Assembly: GCA_035285405.1 (NCBI GenBank) | Contig: JAYKJI010000017.1 | Location: 1 to 6,466, forward strand | DNA from: Woronichinia sp035285405 | GTDB lineage: Bacteria; Cyanobacteriota; Cyanobacteriia; Cyanobacteriales; Microcystaceae | Direction: 5' to 3' | DNA: 6,466 nucleotides | In this document: one piece after another, positions 1 to 4,761 of the stretch | How the letters are laid out: each line of letters opens with the position of its first letter | How positions within the stretch are numbered: the first letter of the stretch is position 1 | Notes under the pieces: generated by a model | Database searches by the model: none | What the model saw: the letters and a program-made list of their open reading frames with translations, nothing else | Told to the model about the DNA's origin: nothing | Program-made: the position numbers and the translations under genes

Positions 1-78
1 GATCACACTCGTATTATTTCTGCAAGAAAGGCAACGAAATATGAACAACGAACCTACTTTGAGCAACTCTCAAACTGA
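1..78 (+). CDS. brnT: BrnT-type toxin, C-terminal fragment (cut by the window edge)
   Basis: An open frame enters from the left edge and ends at TGA (76-78), giving 25 residues. It contains RIISARKATKYEQR, which matches my recollection of the conserved C-terminal end of BrnT toxins, where an R-I-I-S-A-R-(K/R)-A-T segment is followed by a charged helix. BrnT is a small RelE-like ribonuclease that blocks translation and is neutralised by BrnA. The BrnA gene begins inside this reading frame, 38 nt before the stop, as expected for the toxin-first order of brnTA operons. The start, the promoter and most of the fold lie outside the window, so whether the toxin is intact cannot be judged. The family call rests on the short motif plus the adjacent antitoxin. 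Confidence 0.8.
   Translation, partial: DHTRIISARKATKYEQRTYFEQLSN
25..31 (+). promoter_or_regulatory. Shine-Dalgarno sequence of brnA inside brnT
   Basis: AGAAAGG lies nine bases before the ATG at 41, within the end of the toxin reading frame. It supports the ATG at 41 over the next in-frame ATG at 98, which has no comparable purine tract. A start within brnT also suggests that translation of the two proteins is coupled. Confidence 0.5.
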
Positions 79-316
79 TTGGCAACGATTAGACGAAATG
101 AGCGATGAAGATATTGATTTTTCCGACTGCCCAGAAATTACCCCCGAAATGGTTGCTAGGGCCGTAGTGCGGCGAAATGTCCCCGCAACCAAGGCCAAAA
201 CTCAAGTTACTCTCCCCATTGATAATGATGTATTCGAGTGGTTTAAATCTCAGGAAAAAGGCTATCAGACACAGATTAATCAGTTGCTCCGAGCCTATAT
301 GGAAGCGCACCAATAA
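41..316 (+). CDS. brnA: BrnA family antitoxin, ribbon-helix-helix
   Basis: This 91-residue protein is the antitoxin partner of BrnT. The N-terminal half has the acidic segment TDWQRLDEMSDEDIDFSD (residues 12-29), typical of the toxin-binding part of BrnA. The C-terminal half carries a ribbon-helix-helix DNA-binding domain: strand KTQVTLPID (53-61), first helix DNDVFEWFKSQ (61-71), turn KGY, and second helix ending LLRAYMEAH (82-90). In studied systems BrnA dimers bind the operon promoter and repress brnTA, and BrnA is degraded under stress to release the toxin. The length is normal for the family. The start at 41 is chosen because the N-terminal motif would be lost from a later start and a ribosome binding site precedes it. 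It overlaps the toxin gene by 38 nt in another frame, an ordinary feature of such operons. The antitoxin looks intact. Confidence 0.92.
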   Translation: MNNEPTLSNSQTDWQRLDEMSDEDIDFSDCPEITPEMVARAVVRRNVPATKAKTQVTLPIDNDVFEWFKSQEKGYQTQINQLLRAYMEAHQ

Positions 317-438
317 CCAATAAAAAGCTAATGACGAGGATGAGGACTCTAGTGTGATCGGCGATCCCGTAGGGTGCTTTACTTGACGCATTTTTTGGCA
401 TTTTAATGTTATACATCGTTATAAATTTTTCATATTAT

Positions 439-462
439 ATGCGTTACGCTAAGCTAACACAT
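439..462. repeat. Decayed palindromic element of cyanobacterial type
   Basis: ATGCGTTA (439-446) faces TAACACAT (455-462) across an 8-nt centre, CGCTAAGC. The arms are complementary apart from one C/A mismatch, which becomes a G-U pair if the - strand is transcribed. The core resembles the widely dispersed cyanobacterial palindromes built on GTGCGTTA...TAACGCAC. It is probably an eroded copy of such a repeat. The assignment is from memory of the pattern, not from a search. Confidence 0.4.
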
Positions 463-498
463 TCCACATTGCGATCTCTTTGACTATTTGTTGAAAAT

Positions 499-506
499 GC
501 GATCGC
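499..506. repeat. HIP1 octamer GCGATCGC, one of 12 in the window
   Basis: HIP1 is the highly iterated palindrome of many cyanobacterial genomes. Copies start at 499, 681, 791, 1545, 2421, 2427, 3474, 5239, 5580, 5811, 5989 and 6241. Those at 2421 and 2427 overlap. Within genes they are often read as Ala-Ile-Ala, for example twice in AAIAIAN of the GH116 protein. The density identifies the host group, but no copy needs a local function. Confidence 0.9.
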
Positions 507-563
507 GTTATTATCGGTCAATAACCCTAATTCAAAAATATCTTATTTAATGAGGTTTATACA

Positions 564-605
564 ATGGCTCAAGCAATTCGTCCCCAATTCTCTTATAATT
601 CATAG
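564..605 (+). other. Mini-ORF upstream of and in frame with the GH116 gene
   Basis: ATG at 564 opens a 13-codon frame, MAQAIRPQFSYNS, ended by TAG at 603-605. A GAGG purine tract (552-555) lies eight bases before the ATG. The frame is the same as that of the GH116 gene, which begins 24 nt further on. It could be a leader peptide, a degraded N-terminal extension or chance. A perfect TATAAT inside it argues that the GH116 transcript may start downstream, in which case the mini-ORF would not be on that mRNA. Confidence 0.2.
594..599 (+). promoter_or_regulatory. Candidate -10 box of the GH116 gene
   Basis: TATAAT matches the consensus exactly and would put a transcription start near 606, leaving a leader of about 24 nt before the ATG at 630. 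No good -35 hexamer lies 16-18 nt upstream, so an activator or a -35-independent promoter would have to be assumed. Confidence 0.3.
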
Positions 606-629
606 GTCATTCTACCACTTTTATCCCTG

Positions 630-3035
630 ATGACCCTGCTGCCCCAACTGCCTAAAATTCCCTCTGCTGCCTGGCAACGTGCGATCGCCAAAGGTTGGGA
701 AAAACCTTACACCGTGCGTTATGCCAGTAATTTGGATGATGGCCCCTGGCATGGGATGCCGTTAGGAGGGTTTGGTGCAGGTTGTATCGGGCGATCGCCG
801 CGAGGAAATTTTAATCTGTGGCATTTGGACGGGGGAGAACACGTTTTTCGCAGCTTAGCCGCCTGTCAATTCAGCATTTTTGAACAGCCAGAAGGGGAAC
901 AAGCCCAAGCCTATGCCTTAAGTACGGAAGCTCCCGAAGATGGCAGTTTAACTCGTTGGCAATGGTATCCGAAGGAAAAGGGAATCTATTCGGCCTTATA
1001 TCCGCGCAGTTGGTATGAATATCAAGGGGTTTTTAAAAGTCAAATTATTTGCGAACAATTTTCACCCATTTGGGCAGACAATTATCAAGAAAGCAGTTAT
1101 CCTTTAGGCATTTTTAACTGGAGTTTTCATAATCCCACCGATAAACCGATTACCCTCAGCCTATTAGTAACCTGGCAAAATATCGTCGGTTGGTTTACCA
1201 ATGCCATTAAATCTCCAATAGTTAAATTGCGCGATGATGGCAGTCCCGTCTATGAATATCAACCGCGCTGGGGCGACAGTACAGGTAATTTTAATCAATG
1301 GATTGAAGATAATTTTCGAGTAGGTTGTTTATTTAATCGTATTCAACTGCGGGATCAGGTTGAAGAAGGGGAAGGACAAATCTGTATTGCTAGTGTGCGT
1401 AACCCCAGTTTAGAAGCCTTTTATCATAGTCGTTGGAATCCTCAAGGTGATGGTTCTGAAGTGTGGGATTGGTTCGCGGCGAACGGTTCTTTGCCCGATA
1501 TTCAAGATGAAACCCCCGCCGATCCTGGGGAACAAATTGCCGGGGCGATCGCCTTACGATTCACCATTCGTCCTGGCAAAACCCGCCAAATTCCCGTCAT
1601 TGTCGCTTGGGATTTTCCCATTACCGAATTTAAAGAAGGGGTTAAATATTATCGCCGTTATACCGACTTTTATGGTCGCAATGGTCAGAATGTTTGGGCT
1701 ATGATTCGCACCGCTTTAAAACATGGCGATACCTGGCGTGAAAATATCGAAGCTTGGCAAAATCCGATCCTCCAAAATCCCGATCTAGCTGACTGGTTGA
1801 AAATGGCTTTATTTAATGAGTTATACCTGTTAGCCCAGGGAGGAACACTCTGGACAGCCGCCACCGAAACCGATCCCGTTGGTCAATTTGGGGTCTGTGA
1901 GTGCATGGATTATCGTTGGTATGAAAGTCTAGATGTGCGACTCTATGGCTCTTTTGGGTTAATGATGAATTGGCCAAAATTAGATAAAGCCATTTTAATT
2001 GCCTTTGCTCGCGGTATTTTTGAAGAAGATAAAAATGAGCGTACTATCGGTTATAATCTGGTTTCTGCGGCGCGTAAAATCAAGGGAGCGACTCCCCACG
2101 ATCTCGGTGCGCCCAACGAACATCCCTGGCAACAAACTAATTACACCGCCTATCAAGATTGCAATTTGTGGAAAGATTTAGGCAGCGATTTTGTCTTGCA
2201 AGTTTATCGAGATTTCCTGTTATTACCTGAAAAAGATTATGAGTTTTTAGGGGAATGTTGGCCCAGTATTGTCGAGACTTTAGCTTATTTAAAAACCTTT
2301 GATCTTGATAACGATGGTATTCCTGAAAATTCAGGTGCGCCCGATCAAACCTTTGATGATTGGCAATTAAAAGGCATTAGTGCCTACTGTGGAGCTTTAT
2401 GGATTGCCGCCCTGGAAGCTGCGATCGCGATCGCCAATTTGCTCCTAGAAAATCCACCCACAGAAACAGGGTTAAAGCCCAAAGAAATTAAAGCGAGTCT
2501 TAAAACTTATCAAGATTGGTTAGCTCAATCTCGCGCCATTTTTCATTCAACTTTATGGAATGGCGAATTTTATAAATTGGATAGTGAAAGTGGCTCTGAA
2601 GTGGTCATGGCCGATCAACTTTGCGGTCAATTTTATGCCCGTTTATTAGGCTTACCTGATGTGGTGGAAAATGAGTATGCAGAGAAAGCTTTAAAAAAAG
2701 TTTATGATACCTGTTTTCTCAAATTTGCTGACGGAAAGTTTGGAGCCGCCAATGGTTTAATGCCGGATGGTAAACCTGAAAATCCTGATGCAACCCATCC
2801 TTTGGAGGTTTGGACAGGAATTAACTTTGGATTAGCTTCTTTCTTGATTCAAATGGGCATGAAAAATGAGGGTTTAAAATTAACGGAAACGGTTGTCAAA
2901 CAAATTTACGAGAATGGGCTACAGTTTCGGACTCCTGAAGCCATCACCACTGTTGGAACCTTTCGCGCTAGTCATTATTTGCGGGCAATGGCAATCTGGG
3001 CTGTTTATGGTTTGCTCATCGGGTTTAAGGCTTAA
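630..3035 (+). CDS. GH116 beta-glucosidase / GBA2-type glucosylceramidase
   Basis: This 801-residue protein belongs to glycoside hydrolase family 116, the family of human GBA2 and bacterial TxGH116 (about 806 aa). An N-terminal beta-sandwich domain (roughly residues 35-340, opening with DGPWHGMPLGGFGAGCIGR) is followed by an (alpha/alpha)6 catalytic domain (roughly 385-795). From my recollection of TxGH116, the active site lines up with constant spacing: nucleophile Glu424 (GVCE), Asp435 (YESLDVR), His490 (TPHDLG), acid/base Asp576 (DQTFDDW), Glu726/Trp728 (EVWTG), and Glu770, Arg779 and Arg785. The 152-residue gap between nucleophile and acid/base equals that in TxGH116. Such enzymes release glucose from beta-glucosides with retention of configuration. 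The natural cyanobacterial substrate is not evident. There is no signal peptide or membrane segment, so it should be cytoplasmic. The ATG at 630 lacks a clear ribosome binding site, but an in-frame TAG at 603 limits upstream starts. Four HIP1 sites lie inside, two overlapping a fifth-copy tandem at 2421-2434. Confidence 0.93.
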   Translation: MTLLPQLPKIPSAAWQRAIAKGWEKPYTVRYASNLDDGPWHGMPLGGFGAGCIGRSPRGNFNLWHLDGGEHVFRSLAACQFSIFEQPEGEQAQAYALSTEAPEDGSLTRWQWYPKEKGIYSALYPRSWYEYQGVFKSQIICEQFSPIWADNYQESSYPLGIFNWSFHNPTDKPITLSLLVTWQNIVGWFTNAIKSPIVKLRDDGSPVYEYQPRWGDSTGNFNQWIEDNFRVGCLFNRIQLRDQVEEGEGQICIASVRNPSLEAFYHSRWNPQGDGSEVWDWFAANGSLPDIQDETPADPGEQIAGAIALRFTIRPGKTRQIPVIVAWDFPITEFKEGVKYYRRYTDFYGRNGQNVWAMIRTALKHGDTWRENIEAWQNPILQNPDLADWLKMALFNELYLLAQGGTLWTAATETDPVGQFGVCECMDYRWYESLDVRLYGSFGLMMNWPKLDKAILIAFARGIFEEDKNERTIGYNLVSAARKIKGATPHDLGAPNEHPWQQTNYTAYQDCNLWKDLGSDFVLQVYRDFLLLPEKDYEFLGECWPSIVETLAYLKTFDLDNDGIPENSGAPDQTFDDWQLKGISAYCGALWIAALEAAIAIANLLLENPPTETGLKPKEIKASLKTYQDWLAQSRAIFHSTLWNGEFYKLDSESGSEVVMADQLCGQFYARLLGLPDVVENEYAEKALKKVYDTCFLKFADGKFGAANGLMPDGKPENPDATHPLEVWTGINFGLASFLIQMGMKNEGLKLTETVVKQIYENGLQFRTPEAITTVGTFRASHYLRAMAIWAVYGLLIGFKA

Positions 3036-3640
3036 TCAAACCAACCGATATCTTCATTAGAAAGATGGGTATCGGGTTGACCCGGCGCCACATAACGAGT
3101 CGGTAGAACCAAAGCAAAAGCGTTATTGGCAGGGATAGGAGCCGGCGGAGTTGCCTGGGCCTTTTCTAAGGTCGTTTGCAACGTTTGGATTTCTGCGTAA
3201 AGTTTATTGATTAAGATTTGTTGAGATTCTAAATCTTGCTTGAGGGGTTCTAGCAATTTAACTTGCTTGTTGAGATCCTGAATTTTTTGCTGGGCGACTT
3301 CTAGGGCCTGTTGGTGTTGATTAGCCTGGCTTAAGTCTGTGGTTAAGGTTGTGACCAAGGCTTTTTGTTCGGTTAGTTGTTCTTGAAGTTGGCTAACCTG
3401 CGCTTTTTCTTGGGATAGTTCCTGATTTAAACGATCAATCCTGGCTTCAATTTGTGGTAAGTTCGATTCCTCGGCGATCGCTGATGTGCTTGGAAGATCA
3501 GGTGATGGGGTGGGAAGAGCGGCGGCAACCGCTTCGGTTTCGGCTGATGTGGGCAATTCACCTGGGGAAGGTACAGGAGGTTCCTCCTTCTGGGGTTTGG
3601 CTTCTTCGCGTAATAGATCTGATATCCGTTTTTTAGTCAT
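3032..3640 (-). CDS. Coiled-coil protein of unknown function with a conserved-looking C-terminal tail
   Basis: I do not recognise a characterised family for this 202-residue protein. Four parts are visible. A basic N-terminal helix reads MTKKRISDLLREEA (1-14). A Pro/Ala/Glu-rich disordered linker follows (about 15-60). A long Gln/Leu-rich coiled coil with heptad-like hydrophobic spacing spans about 62-162. After a PPAPIP hinge comes an ordered-looking tail, NAFALVLPTRYVAPGQP then LSNEDIGWFD, running to the last residue. There is no signal peptide or membrane segment, so it is probably cytoplasmic and oligomeric. The terminal blocks separated by low-complexity sequence suggest a scaffold or adaptor, with the tail as a docking peptide; this is inference. 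The gene is convergent with the GH116 gene and overlaps it by 4 nt. No Shine-Dalgarno is visible before the ATG, but a TATAAT box on this strand lies just upstream (3668-3663). A HIP1 site falls within the linker codons. Confidence 0.8.
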   Translation of the reverse strand: MTKKRISDLLREEAKPQKEEPPVPSPGELPTSAETEAVAAALPTPSPDLPSTSAIAEESNLPQIEARIDRLNQELSQEKAQVSQLQEQLTEQKALVTTLTTDLSQANQHQQALEVAQQKIQDLNKQVKLLEPLKQDLESQQILINKLYAEIQTLQTTLEKAQATPPAPIPANNAFALVLPTRYVAPGQPDTHLSNEDIGWFD

Positions 3641-3662
3641 TTGTTCAAATTATTTTAGGGAA

Positions 3663-3668
3663 ATTATA
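3663..3668 (-). promoter_or_regulatory. Candidate -10 box of the coiled-coil gene
   Basis: Read on the - strand this is TATAAT, inside TAATTTTTCTATAATTT (3677-3661). The same 17 nt recur before the GHL10 gene at 6130-6114. It would place the transcript start about 20 nt before the ATG at 3640. No recognisable -35 hexamer is present at the usual distance. Confidence 0.35.
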
Positions 3669-3824
3669 GAAAAATTAGAGAGCTTTACTGGGTTCTATCT
3701 TAAATCATGCCCGATTTCTGAACACCATCATTAAAAATAACCCAAAAACTGTCTGGGGATAGAACATTTGTTAAAATGAGAGCAGCATTCAGATAAATTG
3801 AAACTTTTTAATTGATAGGATTTC

Positions 3825-4334
3825 ATGCGCTTTCATCGTGTTTTGGCTTGGGGCAGTGGCTTATTAATCACGGTTTGGGTTTTTGCTGGCAGTTCGGAGA
3901 AAATGTTACGGATGCCGCCGGTTCTAGCCCAGACCTATCAGGCTACTCTCAATCAAAAAATGGCGAATTTAAAGAAAACCGAAGATCGTTGGATTGAAAT
4001 TAATCTCTCCACACAACGCCTCACCGCCTGGGAAGGTTCTAAACCCGTTTACGCGATCCTGATTTCAACGGGCAAAAAAAAGACACCCACCATTCCAGGC
4101 ATGTTTACGATCCAGAGCAAACGCCGCATTGATCGCATGAAGGGGGATGGGTACGACATCGACGATGTACCCTATGCTCAGTATTACAGTGGTGGCTATG
4201 CTATTCATGGAGCTTACTGGCACAAAAGCTTTGGAACCCCTGTCAGTCACGGCTGCACAAATCTGGCGGTCAATCATGCTAAGTGGCTGTTTAACTGGTC
4301 AAAAGTAGGAACACCTGTCGTTATTCACCCCTAA
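3825..4334 (+). CDS. L,D-transpeptidase, YkuD domain, exported
   Basis: This 169-residue protein is a small L,D-transpeptidase, an enzyme that joins peptidoglycan stem peptides through 3-3 links (or attaches proteins) in the periplasm and resists most beta-lactams. The N-terminus has a basic start (MRFHR), a hydrophobic core (LLITVWVFAG, 13-22) and a possible signal peptidase site after VLA at residue 35. The YkuD domain fills the rest, starting at DRWIEINLSTQRLTAWEG. Its catalytic block is His128 (AIHGAYW) and SHGCTNL (141-147), with nucleophile Cys144 and supporting His142. The SHGCxNL form followed by AKWLFNWSKVGTPVVI resembles the mycobacterial Ldt type more than the SHGCIRM form. No LysM or other wall-binding domain is attached. 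The start is fixed by an in-frame TAG at 3816; AGGA lies four bases before the ATG. The gene is divergent from the coiled-coil gene. A weak TAAAAT (3772-3777) may be its -10 box. Confidence 0.93.
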   Translation: MRFHRVLAWGSGLLITVWVFAGSSEKMLRMPPVLAQTYQATLNQKMANLKKTEDRWIEINLSTQRLTAWEGSKPVYAILISTGKKKTPTIPGMFTIQSKRRIDRMKGDGYDIDDVPYAQYYSGGYAIHGAYWHKSFGTPVSHGCTNLAVNHAKWLFNWSKVGTPVVIHP

Positions 4335-4388
4335 ATGCTTCGGGTCAACGCGAGTCAATATTACAAACTGTAAACAGGTCATCTAAAG

Positions 4389-4417
4389 TTGAGAGAACTT
4401 GTGATAAATTCTACAGT
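4389..4417 (+). promoter_or_regulatory. Weak promoter candidate of the small gene
   Basis: TTGAGA (4389-4394) and TACAGT (4412-4417) are 17 nt apart, with five and four matches to the -35 and -10 consensus. A start near 4424 would leave the GTG at 4455 as the first well-placed initiation codon. The upstream TTG (4389) would be excluded from the message and the ATG (4428) nearly so. Confidence 0.25.
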
Positions 4418-4440
4418 GGCTTGTTCAATGCTGCTCTTGG

Positions 4441-4446
4441 GAAGGA
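4441..4446 (+). promoter_or_regulatory. Shine-Dalgarno that decides the GTG start at 4455
   Basis: GAAGGA, preceded by GG, lies eight bases before GTG at 4455. It is among the best ribosome binding sites in the window. The alternative in-frame starts (TTG at 4389, ATG at 4428) have nothing similar upstream. Confidence 0.5.
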
Positions 4447-4454
4447 AACTCACT

Positions 4455-4649
4455 GTGCCCACTCTCTCTGCTAAACCCAATCTGAATCGCGAAGATATCC
4501 GTGAATATGTAGCCGAGCTACAGCTACACATGGCCCTCCAAGCCCGTAATTTAACTCCCACTTTTGCCCATACGGGTGACAGCCGTCAGCAACTGGTTCA
4601 TGAGAGCCAGGCGATGGTAGAAAAGTTAGTCTCCCGTCAAAGTTTCTAG
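4455..4649 (+). CDS. Small protein of unknown function (about 64 aa)
   Basis: I do not recognise this protein. From the GTG at 4455 it has 64 residues. An open frame without stops extends upstream to TTG at 4389 (86 residues), with an ATG at 4428 (73 residues). The GTG is preferred because GAAGGA lies eight bases before it. The sequence is soluble, polar and probably helical. Visible segments are NREDIREYVAELQLHMALQARNL, an amphipathic helix written here as NREDIREYVAEL then QLHMALQARNL, and HESQAMVEKLVSRQSF at the C-terminus. There is no signal peptide, Cys motif or nucleic-acid-binding signature. It follows the L,D-transpeptidase by 120 nt with no clear terminator between them, so read-through is possible. 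A strong terminator at 4736-4761 ends this transcript. The codon use, a tidy Shine-Dalgarno and the terminator support a real gene. Confidence 0.65.
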   Translation: MPTLSAKPNLNREDIREYVAELQLHMALQARNLTPTFAHTGDSRQQLVHESQAMVEKLVSRQSF

Positions 4650-4710
4650 ATTGTCTTGGGTGTACTCAGTGATCGCCAAGATAACCCATCTAAGTTTGTT
4701 ATGGTCTATG

Positions 4711-4733
4711 TTAAAAAGGACTTTTTAGAGTCC
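4711..4733 (-). terminator. Rho-independent terminator of the GHL10 gene
   Basis: On the - strand GGACT (4733-4729) pairs with AGTCC (4722-4718) around a six-base loop and is followed by TTTTTAA (4717-4711). It ends transcripts that come from the right and have passed the GHL10 stop codon. Confidence 0.65.
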
Positions 4734-4735
4734 CA

Positions 4736-4761
4736 GGCGAGAGCAATATCTCGTCTTTTTT
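4736..4761 (+). terminator. Rho-independent terminator of the small gene
   Basis: GGCGAGA (4736-4742) and TCTCGTC (4749-4755) form a seven-pair stem with one G-U pair around GCAATA, followed by six T (4756-4761). The last two T belong to the stop codon of the opposing GHL10 gene (TTA at 4760-4762 on this strand). Confidence 0.8.

Larger units (their letters stand above)
317..629. other. Intergenic region between brnA and the GH116 gene
   Basis: No convincing gene is present in these 313 bases. In order, it holds a CCC-GTA-GGG mini-hairpin at about 366-374, two direct copies of GTTATA spaced ten bases apart (408-413 and 418-423), a decayed palindrome (439-462), a HIP1 site (499-506), a 13-codon mini-ORF (564-605) and a TATAAT box (594-599). 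No strong rho-independent terminator follows brnA. Weak sigma70-like hexamers occur (TTGACG at 383, TTGGCA at 395, TTGACT at 480), but none is paired with a good -10 box at the right distance. Confidence 0.6.

Noticed and set aside
89..391. 100-codon - strand frame opposite brnA
   Set aside because: It is antisense to a clearly recognised antitoxin gene and its translation resembles no family.
408..423. Direct repeat GTTATA-4 nt-GTTATA as a possible operator
   Set aside because: Two six-base AT-rich copies are easily due to chance, and the BrnA operator is expected upstream of brnT, not behind brnA.
3454..3734. Two + strand frames opposite the coiled-coil gene
   Set aside because: They mirror the Pro/Ala-rich linker codons of the real gene and have no independent support.
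4065..4277. 70-codon - strand frame inside the L,D-transpeptidase gene
   Set aside because: It is antisense to the conserved catalytic domain and has no start signal or family resemblance.
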